From Branchiostoma floridae (Eukaryota; Chordata; Leptocardii; Amphioxiformes; Branchiostomatidae): a DNA stretch of 64,000 bases. Every line of letters starts with the position of its first letter. Positions within the stretch are counted from its first letter, which is position 1. The position numbers were made by a program, and so were the translations under genes. Under the pieces are notes generated by a model. That model was given only the letters and a program-made list of their open reading frames with translations, was not told the origin of the DNA and searched no databases. Of this stretch, positions 1 to 17,600 are shown in pieces. Where the stretch lies: assembly GCF_000003815.2 (NCBI RefSeq), contig NC_049992.1:10218755-10282754 (forward strand). The letters run 5' to 3'.

Positions 1-270
1 TGCCTACGACCAAATGGCAGAGTTTCTTCGTAGGCATCAAGGTCATACCTCCTCGTAATTTACAGCTCGCTGACAACTCGGCCAAGCTAAATTCTTGATT
101 TGTAAAGGGGGCTTTAGAAATACAGCCAGGGCTACCCAACTAGCCGAAGGCTATTATCAAGGGCTAGCCCTGGTAACAATACAAAATACATTATACAATA
201 GTATACAATGATATTCATATTGATTTATCATAGTTTTTTTCTGTCTATTCAAGACGACTTTCTCTGTTAC

Positions 271-690
271 CCTCTAGCTTAATTTTGGACTTCCAGATTA
301 ATTCCGGACAAACCTTAATCATTTGAAAAAGGATTAACCAAATGAATTAAAATTTGAAATTATGGTATATTAAAAGGTAATTAATATGTAGATTTCAATT
401 AGATGTCTCCAGGAACAAGGCCAATTCTGGAAAATTCTGGGAACCGGAGCCAGAATTCTGGCCCAGAGTCAGAACTCTCCAGAATTCTGGGAACCTAAGT
501 CAGAATTCTCCAAAATTCTGGGAACCTAAAGCCAGAATTCTCCAGAAGCTTTGTTTCTGGAGACATCTAATTGCAATTTATATATTAATTACCTTTCAAG
601 AGACCATAGTTGCAAATCTTTATTCATTTGTTTAATTGTTTTTCAAATGATTAAGATTTGTCCAAAGTCCAAAATTAACCTGGAGAGTGT
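271..690. repeat. Fold-back element with about 130-bp arms and internal minisatellite
   Basis: The left arm (about 271-425) and right arm (about 553-690) are imperfect reverse complements over some 130 bp, sharing TTAATTTTGGAC, CTTAATCATTTGAAAAA, GGTAATTAATAT and CAATTAGATGTCTCCAG. Between them lie about four copies of a roughly 33-bp unit built on CAGAATTCT..GGGAACC, itself a short palindrome. No transposase ORF is present, so this is a non-autonomous MITE/foldback element. Confidence 0.75.
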
Positions 691-1599
691 TTGCAGCTTT
701 TTACCCTGAGGAAATTGCCACCTTATTTGCAAAACAAAAACAGTCCTGCATACCTCTTCCAGCCTTACATGTCAAGCCAGTTCTGCTAGCTTTAAACTAT
801 GGCACTATTCCCTATGGAATACACTCATAGACAACACCTAGAAGGTGTCTGTACATGTGTGTAATTACTGCTCAGTCTAAACATTCCAACACTAGAACCT
901 TAAAAACAAACCTTTCTGTAGCCCTCAGTGAGTTAAAATGTTCCAACTTAGCAAAAACATCAAGATAAGTAATCACCTGAGACCTTTACTACATTGTTTG
1001 TAGTAGGTTATGAATAGGTTTCTGTTCAGAATATTGAAAATTTATCAGACATTATTGCGCATATCAGAAGTTAAAAATAAAGTCTCAGTAAGACATCAAA
1101 CGATTTATTTCAAGTCATGCCACTAGCAATAAAAAGATCTGATTAGTTTTGAAAATGTCAAAGGATCTAAGAACATTATTACATGTTTGATTTTTCCCTA
1201 CATTGAATACAATGTCACCCTACAGAAAGAAAGCTTTAGGTATATTTATAAAAAAAAAATTATACTGAATGTACAACATTCTGGAGTCTCTATGACATAA
1301 CACTATCAGGAAGCAAAGGCATAACTTATGACTACATGTACATTCATCTTTCTGCCTAATACTTCCAAGATCAGCAGATAAATTGATTCCTGGTATTGTG
1401 ATGTACATACAGGACTAAAAATGTAGTGCATTCTGAATTCTATATGTCTTGATTCCCAGTCACAGAAATCGCAAAACAACCTTTATGTTGGCATGACTGA
1501 ATCTGGAATGTACTCAAGCAACCACTAAGTGCCTCTTTCATTGCCGTACTCTCACCACACTTTTCTCTTAAGAACTAAATGTTTACTTTGCTAACGTCT

Positions 1600-1792
1600 N
1601 NNNNNNNNNNNNNNNNNNNNNNNNNNNNNNNNNNNNNNNNNNNNNNNNNNNNNNNNNNNNNNNNNNNNNNNNNNNNNNNNNNNNNNNNNNNNNNNNNNNN
1701 NNNNNNNNNNNNNNNNNNNNNNNNNNNNNNNNNNNNNNNNNNNNNNNNNNNNNNNNNNNNNNNNNNNNNNNNNNNNNNNNNNNNNNNNNNNN
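1600..1792. other. Assembly gap
   Basis: A run of N. The flanking sequence 700-1599 and 1793-2450 is AT-rich with no exon I can support; it is presumably intron of the minus-strand gene. Confidence 0.99.
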
Positions 1793-2454
1793 GAGAAAGA
1801 CCGCCCCGTCAACTATTTAAATGCACACTCCTAAGTGTCCTTCAGTTGCCATACCGTAGCTTTAATCTTGCAAACATTTTCAAGACAATGTCTACAACAG
1901 TTGGGAGTACAATGTAACATGAATAAAAAGCAGTTAGACCACTTTGCTGTACCTGGCCCTGTTAGTATTAACAGCCCTGGGAAGACAAGATAATTCACTG
2001 TCAACCAACTGGTCAATCAATTGAGTTGTCACAACAATAGTAGTTTTTGTGGGTGAAAGGTCAACAGGTCAAAGGTAGCACCATCAAGGTAGGTGCAGAG
2101 TACTACAAAACAATACTTCTTCTCCTGTTGTGACTGGTAGTGCATAGAGGTGGTGGGTTTCTTTGCAGTAACTGGCAATTCTATTGAGGTATATATAGGG
2201 AGGAGTTTCCAGCCTTTTGTCAACTATACAATGTAATGTAACACATGTGTCTGTATGACAGTGTATGTCAATGACAACTTTGTTTTCACATCAGAATTTA
2301 TGTTTGTGTTTGACATCTATTTGCGTCACAGCATCTGGAATAGTTAATAAACTTACAAACCAAGTTAGTTAAAGAGTAATCCTTGTGTACATCTCTCATT
2401 TAGAACATCATTGTGCAACATTCTTCAACGGTTAGACCACATATTAGTACTTAC

Positions 2455-2481
2455 AAATAATCAGATTTGCTTCGCTGCTTC
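2455..2481 (-). CDS. Candidate 27-nt second exon of the same minus-strand gene
   Basis: On the minus strand a CCATAG acceptor precedes 27 nt that end at TTT|GTAAGT. The phase (1 nt + 8 codons + 2 nt) exactly continues the exon at 3441-3499, adding R-K-Q-R-S-K-S-D-Y with no stop. As a phase 2-2 microexon it could be constitutive or skipped without a frameshift. The support is only splice signals and phase, so a chance match is possible. No further exon could be recognised between here and position 1. Confidence 0.3.
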
Positions 2482-2695
2482 CTATGGCATGCAATGGAGA
2501 GGAACAGAAATAAAACCTTGATTAAGGTGTTACGGCATACAAGTTAGACTCTTGTATTCTTACACAAAATATTATTGCCATTTTATTACTAGAAAAAAAG
2601 AAAAACCTAGCCAAGTTGAGTCATCATTGTCACTTACTACTTATTGATTTTTTTATTCTTCATTGCCAATGAACAATAAATACTCAGATTTAAAC

Positions 2696-2920
2696 TAACG
2701 CTAGTTCACCTTTATCCACGGGGTAACCTATATCCGTAGTTTCTTCAAACAGGGTATCTAGGGATGTTAAGTCGACGGACGGTGCAATATCTTTAAAGAC
2801 ACAGTATTTTTATGCAGTTTGAACTTTGAAACCACCGTCCATTGACTTGACTTTCCTAAAATACCGTTTTTGATAACAACAGATAAAGGTTATCCCACGG
2901 ATAAAGGTGAACTTGCGTTA
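2696..2920. mobile_element. MITE with TAACGC-AGTTCACCTTTATCC ends (copy 1)
   Basis: The ends are inverted repeats: TAACGCTAGTTCACCTTTAT at left and the complement GGATAAAGGTGAACTTGCGT at right. The interior carries AAGTCGACGGACGG and its partner TCCATTGACTTGAC. A second copy with the same interior and right end lies at about 54876-55047. Non-autonomous; superfamily undetermined. Confidence 0.75.
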
Positions 2921-3440
2921 TAACTTGCAGGTAAAACCTGATTTTTTACATCTCACAATAATTCATAAAGATTTAATGTATGACACTACACAGATACTTG
3001 CGTTGCAACTTATCTTGGCCAAAAAATATTAGCACTAATATTATAGAAGTCTCATATATATTTTCATTTTGACAATTCTGTATATCACACTGCATGGAAG
3101 ATGATGTGCCTCCGTGCTTTCATCCAACGATTTCACATCCCTGTTGGCCAGGAATTCTCTTAAGGAATTCACATGTCACTGTTAACCAGATGCAGGAAAT
3201 ACAGTATAAATTTACACAACATGGAAGTGAAAATCCGCATCTTGATCACTGAAAGGTAAAAGAATCTACCAAATAATCCGTCATAAATCTTACAAGTGCA
3301 CGCATCAACACCCAAAAAATCTTCTCAACATCTGAATCAAACCGTATCAAAGTACCGTTACTTCTGAAATATCTCAAGCACAAAGCAAGTCACGATGACA
3401 AGACTTCAAATAAGAAAATATTTTCTAAACGTCAAGTTAC

Positions 3441-3499
3441 CTGAATCGCGACCGCTGTAGCGAATCGGACGGAGAAGGGAGCTCGTCTATCTTCTCCAT
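3441..3499 (-). CDS. First coding exon of an unrecognised minus-strand gene
   Basis: On the minus strand an ATG at 3497-3499 opens a 59-nt coding stretch (19 codons plus 2 nt; begins MEKIDELPSPSDSLQ) that ends at a good donor, CAG|GTAACT, just left of 3441. It lies head to head with LZIC in a GC-richer, promoter-like stretch with ETS-type sites, as expected of a real first exon. I do not recognise the family. In vertebrates LZIC is head to head with NMNAT1, but this N-terminus does not resemble NMNAT1. The peptide is basic/serine-rich at its end and has no signal peptide. The rest of the gene must lie to the left, mostly outside the window. Confidence 0.5.
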
Positions 3500-3980
3500 G
3501 GTGATTCTAGGGAGACTCCTTGGTTAAAGAAAGCGAAATCTGTGAATGAAAAGGGCGGATATTTGCGGAATTCTCGATTTTCGGGACAAGTAGGCCACCT
3601 CGTCTGTCAGACCGACATCACACCACCGGCTGTAAGTAACCTTAGACCTTACTTACTTCCGGGAAACGGGGCATCATGGGAAGTTGATTGAAACTGCATT
3701 TTGTGTTTATTCCGCTAGATAGCGCACCTAAGCAAGCATACTCGGGTGTAAATACTACATTAGACAGATCGCGGGGAGGTTATTTTCAAATCACGAATTT
3801 TCAGAATGAACGAATGAATGAATGTCGAAAGCACTGCTCATACCAGCAAACATCGCCCCATCCACTTTAAATTTGATTCTTCTGATTTTTCTGCAACGAT
3901 TTTATCTCGCGAGATGTTGCTGTGCACGAGATATCACGAGACGTCGAAGAGACCGGAAGAGAAGAGAACCAGGATCATCA
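3500..3980. promoter_or_regulatory. Probable bidirectional promoter (unknown gene / LZIC)
   Basis: This stretch lies between the divergent start of the minus-strand gene and the inferred LZIC leader. It is richer in CG dinucleotides than its surroundings. An ETS-type site ACTTCCGG lies at 3655-3662, a CCGGAAG core near 3954, and another CCGGAAGT at 4143-4150. A GTGAGT donor at 3981 could end a non-coding first LZIC exon that joins the acceptor at 5098-5099. No TATA box stands out. This is inference from layout and motifs. Confidence 0.45.
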
Positions 3981-5105
3981 GTGAGTGAGTTTCATCCGAA
4001 TGATTTTCCAGCCTTCACTTTTGCTTTAAACTTTCCAACTGTATGTGCTTCGCTCACGCATTTGTTGTCTAGATATAATACTTCATGAGAAGCTTCTTAA
4101 CTCTTGAAAGTTCCGTTTCAGCGTTGACTTCGGCCCAAAGGCCCGGAAGTACAAATTTGTAACATTTTCTCATGTTGTGGACTTTAAATTGGTTTCTTCT
4201 AAAAGAGTTAAAGGGACCTTAGAAACATGTTCATTAGCGTCATGTACGTCTTGAGAAAAACAACTGATATTCTGCAGGGCCCTGAGGCCCCTGATCCCTT
4301 GATCAATTGCAAGTACAGTATCTACTGTGTTTTATAATAGAGGTCAAGTTTCATGTTCATTTGTAACGTTAACGTTAAACAAAGGAGGTTGGTTCAAGTA
4401 GCCTTTTGGACGCATCTTTGGAATTTTCTGCATATACTGCAAGGTTTCACATGCAACACGGTGTCTTTATTAAATTGTTTTTCTTGAAATCATCATCAGC
4501 ATTTCAGGCTGTTATTGCTAGGAGTTTATAATTATATATTATTGACCTCCTTGGTTGGACCAAAAAGATAATGTTAGATCAAGGAGCTTTTATCAGGGAT
4601 TAGATGTAATACTTGTTGTAATACCAATCAGAGTGTCAAGGTGGCACTACTGCTGTATTTTGACCATGCACTTTGTTACAATGACATGCTCTAGTGACAA
4701 TCCTTTCAAATTTAACATTTCATAAAGAATCTGATCAACAAATCCATTTGCATGGTCAATATAATGGTAGGATAAATATGGGTTTTTTATTTTGTCTGAA
4801 AGAACTTTTTAGTCTTATCCTTGTCTTAATTTATTGTCAAACATATTTATGAATATGTAAAGTAGTACATATGATGAAGAATTCTTTTACTATCATATCA
4901 GTATCAGTTTCAGAATCAGACATTGCAATGCAACCTTAAACTTTTAACTTTTGACTTCTCCAACAAAATATAAGTTGAAGGCAATATAAAATTTATGTAG
5001 AGCTATTTCCAGGTTTTCTTTTAAAAAATTTTTGCTATGAATGTAATCTTTAATTTCTAGTTTATGATTTATTCTGTCATATTTCTGTAAAATTTTCAGC
5101 AATAA

Positions 5106-10552
<5,447 letters not shown>

Positions 10553-13500
10553 AACAGCGGGGCCTGTGCTGTTCCAGAGGGAAGGGTGGCGGTGATCGGA
10601 ACAGCCGTGTTTTTGATAGCCAGAATCAATTTCTCACACGATAACACTGGCAGCTTTTGTTGTATTGTTGGTGAGGAATGTATAATCTTCGGAATATAAT
10701 CTTCTGGGGTTCCATGTATACTTTTTGCAAGGACAAATTTTTTTTTAGGGTTTTAAGATCACAAGAGGTTGTTGGCATTATGTTGATATGTTGAGTGCAA
10801 ATTCTCACCAGTTTTAAGATAAGTACATTCCTGTACCCATAACTTAGCAGAAAGACTTCAGTTAATGTCAAGAGGGGATAGACCTTAACAAGTTTATTCC
10901 CTTTTATTTCTAATTGCCACTTCCATATACCATACATGTATATCTAATACCTTTTCCCATCAAATGTTGCAGAGACTTTAGAATTCCTGACTGACCTCCT
11001 AAAAACTTTTAAAATGGGCTAGGCTAACTCTATTATTGCTAGGCTCCTTGGGTGGTACAAGTTTCTCCCTGAATGCTGGGACAATTATTAGGTGGGCAAA
11101 GTGTTTGTGCCTGAGGCCCCAGACAGTAGAATTTCTCAGTGCAGCTACTGATAGGTGTTAAGGAGAAAGTGATATGAGATGAACATCCATTATCTAGGGT
11201 ATTGTTTGATATATATACAAAAAAATTCTGACATTAAATGAGCTTCCATCTTATCATAGCATATTATTATCATTATTGAGATGCAATATTAGGCTTTCTA
11301 TCCATCCATTTGTATTATTTGAGATCCAGATAAAGTCTACTTGCAGAAATATTGATCATACATTTTATTTCTGCAAAATAAACTAATATTAAAAAAAAAC
11401 AGTTTACGATTGTTTTTGCAGACAGACCTTGTTTACATATTATATTCCTTTTGTCTAGACTCTATGCAAATCCCACTCTATCTCTAGGATAACATTTCTG
11501 TTATACTGCAGAGGAAGGACCATAAAGTGCCGCCCACACTGTCATTCTATCAGCCTCAAGCTGTAAAATTTACCGAGTAATTTTCCCAGTCACTAGTTGC
11601 TGATGAGCACAAGTCCCCAGTGAAATTCGACAAGCTCGTCCAATATATCGAATTGGGAAACCTCAGCGTTATATGCAAGCCTTTTTCAATTGCCAATGTT
11701 TTTGCCCACCATTTCTCTCTTAGCAAAATACTGTATAATCCCTAGGCTTATCGGTGAAACGGTGACTTCCAGCATTTTTCAGACCATCTGATTGATATCC
11801 ACATTTGCACTATCTTTTTGATGAGGCAATGCAGAACAAAGTTGTCTAAATAGAATAAAAGCCCAAATTTCCTGTATGATAGCAGATACCGGAGTGGTTG
11901 TATTATTGCTAAATTATAGCAGACGTATATTTATTACCAGTATGGTAAACTCGTATTGTCAGTACATCAGAATCAGTTTTGAATTGTACTGGTCCATTGT
12001 TTATGGATTACAAAATATTGAGGTCATGCCACATTAAAAAAATAGTGCCCGTATCCCTGGCTTATTGAAAAACCTCTCGGTGACATATACCTACTGTTCC
12101 AGCAAGATTCAGCAAATAATATAATAGATGAATGCACGTACATGTATTGCAATATCCTCTTGTGTGACCTACAACCACATTTGCCACATGATTGCCCTCC
12201 ATAGATGATATAGTGGAAACAGTAATACTTGTGCTGCCAAAAACATGTAGACTATAAAATAGACAAAGTGCTCATGCAGTGTTTTGAGAAATATCAGACA
12301 TGATGCGGTAGTCATGGAAGTAAGTACCCAAGTGCAGGAGATTTTGCAGGAATAATCTCATTCCCTGCATGTAATGGGTCCGCGGGCTTTCGATAGCAGC
12401 CCGTCCGAAAACAAATAGTCCACCAGACTGCAATTTCCTGCAGGGTGATCTCATCTGGCCTGACCTTCTGCAGAGATCTGGGATCAGAGCTGACTGGACT
12501 GGCCAAACCAACGGCATGTACTGATCTGTGCCACCAAGCGGCAAAAGATTGGGATGGGAAATATTGGTCTTGGGTGTGCTATCTTTTTTTTATAGCACGT
12601 GTGGAACATCTATGGGGTCACGTGGTACTGTGGTTGTTCACTTTTTTTTTATAAATTCATGTTACATGTAATTAGCTGCTTCCTCTCTTTCCTTGCAACT
12701 ACTATTGTCAAGTCCAGAGCTCTTATAATTTGTCTATGATTGTGGGAGGGTACAGAAACAGAAGCAACATGGATTTAAGTAAAAATGGACTAGTACAAAT
12801 ATGGCAAAGAGATGCTCATCGGGAACAATATTTGATTGAATACAGATTAGAAGTTTGCATCTAATTGCCATGTTACATACTGTTTTCCTCCAATATATAG
12901 TTGAATGGATTCATTCCTTGAGCTACCAACATCAACACACTGCAGTCGTCCCATCAACACACTGCAGTCGTCCCTCGACAGTAAGACATCTGGAGCCGCA
13001 TAGTTCAAGTTTTGAAATTCTATATTGAAGTTTTTTACTGTTTTCCTCCAATGATATCTGAGTATGTCTGTAACTTCATGCGTACAGAGAACCCTGTTAT
13101 CCAACATCTCAAGTTTATGAATTTCTTTTTATGACAGAAAGAAAAATTGATTGACAGGCCTAAAATTTATCTCTATCAGATATGTACAGATTAATGACCA
13201 GGACTTTGGAATATACCCCAGATATTGCAGCATGCTACCGTATCATTCCAAACTGTCAAACTACAACAATCACTCCAGGGCTTGTACCAATTGCTTTGAT
13301 CGTATTGCAGACTTTATCTTTATCACACAACAGTGTTCCATATAACCTTATATCACTGTCAATACAAGCTTCGTATGTGATGATAATATTCTAAGGCCAT
13401 GTTTTATTTTTGATTTTGGAAATAATTTTTTTTTAAAATCGTATTAAAGGTATGTAAGCTTCCACAGTAATTCTACTCAAGCAAGACATGATTTGCAAGA

Positions 13501-14061
13501 AAAAGCTGCATACCTAATGTGTAATATCTGATTATTGTGCTATTTTACTCTTATCCCCAAAATCTTGAGTCCTTTAAAAGATCTCTTGGCAACGCATCAT
13601 ACCTTCCTGTCTTATCAACCCATTAGAGGCCATATTTGCCGGAGGCTTTGCTGGATCCTTACAGTGATTTAGATGCGCTTGTAGAAGTGGAGTGAGAGTT
13701 AATTTGGACTGTCCGCGTTAGGAAATATGAAGATTTACAATCTGGCCAGCAGGCCAGGCAATATCATGGTATCATCAAGGGTTGACGTATGTGCGGTGGT
13801 AAGAGGGCAGAGAACTGGACTCGATACTCAATATTGTCTTGTTCTTCAGAGGGTATGTCTCAATTTTTGTCCACCTCAAATCGATGTGAGGGGTGGCAGT
13901 ACCAAGAATTGGCAAGCCGGGTTTGTCACTTTTTGAAATTATGATTTATAAGATGTGTGTGCATTAGATTTGCACTTTTTACAGGGTGTTTGTGAGTGAA
14001 CACAACAGAGGGATATTTTTTAATACACTTCTGTGTCAGTCTTATCAGACCAGTTTTAGAA
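10553..14061. other. LZIC 3' flank and intergenic DNA
   Basis: After the LZIC stop there is probable 3'UTR to about 11.4 kb, then AT-rich sequence without an exon I can support. At 12905-12976 CATCAACACACTGCAGTCGT is duplicated in tandem; the adjoining 60 bp is an inverted relative of about 6570-6635 in LZIC intron 2 (shared GTCTTACTG..GAGGGACGACT). Confidence 0.5.
11377..11382 (+). terminator. Candidate LZIC poly(A) signal
   Basis: AATAAA about 820 nt after the LZIC stop codon, followed by an A-rich stretch. It is the first canonical hexamer I found after the stop; no transcript evidence. Confidence 0.4.
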
Positions 14062-14248
14062 TTACTGTAAATGCATTTAAGTTTGCGGGGATTTAATTTA
14101 TCGGTAGCGGGAAAAGTTCACAGTACACCATGCACTGTAGTGTCTTACTGCCATGGAAAAAATGTTTGTGGTGGTTTTAAGTTTGCGGTGAATTGGCAAC
14201 GCGAAAACCGCGACCATAAAACTGCGAAAATTTCTGCAAGTACAGTAA
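14062..14248. mobile_element. TTACTGTA-ended MITE (copy 1)
   Basis: Begins TTACTGTAAATGCATTTAAG and ends TTCTGCAAGTACAGTAA, an inverted terminus; inside are TTTGCGGGGATTTAA and TGTTTGTGGTGGTTTTAAG. A second copy, in the opposite orientation and broken by a gap, lies at 32349-32624. Confidence 0.7.
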
Positions 14249-14507
14249 CCTGAACATATTAACATTGATTAAAGGATGATATAGCTAACGCTGAAATGGC
14301 TGGAGCCATCCTGCTCTGGCAACCAGACGAGTGTTGCAGGTGTGGTCGCCCTTCCTTGACACTAATATAGGAAGTTACTTTTGGAGGACACAGGACTTCA
14401 GGTGGAGGAGCTTTGCTCTGACAGGACTTTGTGGAAAGCGAGGTGTCACCTTTCTACAGAGGATGAACTGAACTGAATTGCTGAATCAGATTTTTCCTGC
14501 CAACCTG

Positions 14508-14634
14508 CCTATTTCTGATAGGCTGGGTGCTATCTTATTTCTACTGGGGCTCCTTATACTCGCTACTCTGAAAAGATTTCTTTAGGATAGTGAGTATAAA
14601 GAGCCACGGTAGAAATAGAATGGTACCCAGGCTA
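14508..14634. repeat. Strong fold-back repeat of about 125 bp
   Basis: The left arm (AGGCTGGGTGCTATCTTATT, TCTACTGGGGCTCCTTATAC) is the reverse complement, with few mismatches, of the right arm (GTATAAAGAGCCACGGTAGA, AATAGAATGGTACCCAGGCT). The loop is only about 20 nt. It is probably a MITE that could form a long hairpin if transcribed. Confidence 0.7.
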
Positions 14635-17600
14635 TATTCCTGACTCTTCATCCTACTAAATCTAGTATCACTATGGCCCAATCACAGGAAATATTGTCAT
14701 ATCATATGTTTCAACATCCTAGAATCCTGTACCTATTTTTGTTACGGAAGGGCTAGATTTCAAACTTAGATCTTTGAGTTGTTACTTGGGATCAAGGAAC
14801 AGGGTTGTTACTGGGGATACTATTTAACAGGTGGAAGTAAGCGCTTCCTTTAGAGGGATAAGGTAACACGAGTGTTGTTTTTTCCCTGCAATAGTATAAA
14901 AGATCATTATTTCTTGACTCATAATTTAGACATGGACAGATGCAGTGTCAATGCATGTACTTCANNNNNNNNNNNNNNNNNNNNNNNNNNNNNNNNNNNN
15001 NNNNNNNNNNNNNNNNNNNNNNNNNNNNNNNNNNNNNNNNNNNNNNNNNNNNNNNNNNNNNNNNNNNNNNNNNNNNNNNNNNNNNNNNNNNNNNNNNNNN
15101 NNNNNNNNNNNNNNNNNNNNNNNNNNNNNNNNNNNNNNNNNNNNNNNNNNNNNNNNNTGTGATCTAAATATCTAACCCATCCATTCTGATTGATGCATTG
15201 TGCACACTCAATCAGTTTCAAAATGGGGCTAAATAATAATCTATCAAAGGTATCAGTCACGCATCTAATTGTTTCCATCTTTGCTGGTTATTGAATTATA
15301 AGATCCAAGAGGATACACTTTCCAAAAATGGAAGCAAAATGGAGGAAAGGTTGGCCCAAAATTTTTACGTTAGACTTTCAGGTATCTTTGTTAGAAGAAT
15401 ATTCGCGGATGACCAACAATAAAACACACCGCCGTTCAAAGAATAGAAGTGATGTCTAAATTCTAATACTGCCCTCCATTCATCACGTTTAATATTGACA
15501 ACTCAAGGGAATGGGGTGGCCATACAACAGTGCACTAACCCGTATAATGCCGATCTACATTCAGCACCATATGCATGGAGATTTTACACCCTCTGGGGCA
15601 GCTTTACTTGACCGCGGGCGCCCAATTCAGCTGAAGAATCCGGGACCTTTGTGCTTTTGACTTGAGTGTCCGGTGCTTTAGTGTTGTTTTCACGTCCGTG
15701 CATATCGCTACGTCGATAATGTACTGTTCTATCAGGTTAGGATGAATGTGCCATTAGACAACTTTGGACAGGAATGTTGTGAAAAGATTGTCCAAATACA
15801 TAGAATTAGGATTTGTGAGCGAAAGTCACTGCATTAAAATACACAATCTTCTTGAGATGTCTTGATAAAGAAGATATAATGAAAAAAATTGACACAACCT
15901 CTTCATGTTTGTGCTACTGCCGCTGTAATGTCAAATTATTCGTTATGAGAAATCACTGTGTTCTCGGGCTAGTGTGAATATTGTGGCCTGTTCTCTGCGA
16001 GATGACCGTTTCAGCACCTTGGACAGGTCTACTACGCACTTCACGGCAAACAGGTTATCTTTTACCATAACGTGGTAGTAGACAATCCATACATATACAT
16101 TGACGTACCAACACGACTTGCGTATTCCCATGGTAATCAAGTCCCATTTGTTTCGCCCAAGGTTGTGCTTTATCGATTGACGTTGTTCTGTAGTTATCGT
16201 TAACGTTAGATTCCATGCGATAACTCTGCGTAAGACTGTTGTGGAGTGACGAATTCACATTCATTTTGGATCCTACTTGTCTCTACAAATAATCAAATCG
16301 TTCTCAGAATATGTAACGTTACTTATTTGGCGTGAAGCACCTCGCTGACAAGCTAAGTTAACGTTGTTGAAAACCATGGAAACAAGTTCGAAGGAATATT
16401 AGGCACGTACGCACATTCTTATTCAATGCTAAAGATTGTTTTATCTAAATCGTTTTGTGACGTGATATGCCATCGTTTGAAGTCGCTGCATCCCTAACAT
16501 GATAATAAGCGGGATAGTGAATACGCACCGACTCTGCCCCTGAAACTTGTAACGTTACTAGACTCTCTATCGATTTGTTGGGACCTCATTTAATTAGAAG
16601 GTATCCACCGATTGGTTTCAGTGATCCTGCATTCTCTGTCGCCACAAGAGGGCTAGCTGCTTACATGGAAGGTAGAAGAAATACGTACTGGACTGGAAAA
16701 CGCACCAGACAGTGGTTGATGATAAAAGGCTGGCTTGACTTTGAATTTCGATACGGAGACTTTTGTGTAACAGCAGTCTCCTACGCAGAGGGACCAGCGT
16801 CGTTATATACTATAATAACAGATTCATCTCTGCTGTACGAGAATGTATAACAGAGGAGTACGTGCATGTGTGAGCGTATACCAGAAGATTTCGTAGATTT
16901 AAGCTTCTCAATGCCAAACAACTCGTCACTACTACGTGTTTTTATGGAGGCCAACACTCCCATGGAATGAAGATGACAATATTCTTGCACATACTCAGCA
17001 TTTTGAACACGATGTGTTAGCTGCATGCGTAGTTGCGTATGCTGCATTTTCCTAACAGCGCAAAGGTACAGGGCTTTGAAATTCATTAACCGCTGCTTAT
17101 GTCATCGGTCCAGCCTAGTTTGACTCATCATCAGAGAGAACCGCCCACTCAATAACCTCCCAGACTCTCCCTCTGTCCGATCGAAGGTGCAGCGGCCGTA
17201 CCCCTTCCCTCCCATCCATGACTAATTGTACGATGTTACATAGCTCGCCCACGCCCATGTGATATCGACAGGCCTCTTTTAGGGGATTTTCTCAAAACCC
17301 ACATAATCTCTGGCCATTAGATCATCCTGGGGATCTATCTTATTTTGTGGACATTTTGCGCCGTCTTCCTAATGGCATGGCGCTGTATTGCAGACATAAA
17401 CTTAAGCTTTTCTGTTCTTTGTTTTGGAGCCAAACGTTATCTTACGTCAGAGTACATTTAACTTTCGTAAATCAAAATATAGCTATGCATTTTTCCTTAA
17501 ATTTGTTATTTATACATCGAAATTTTATGTTCAAGTTTGCATCATAAATTAGTGAGAAAATAATTTTGAATGAGCTATGAACTGATCTTCCCTCATAATC

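Noticed and set aside
16575..16850. 91-codon plus-strand frame between LZIC and calsyntenin
   Set aside because: No domain, no splice context, no neighbouring coding stretch.
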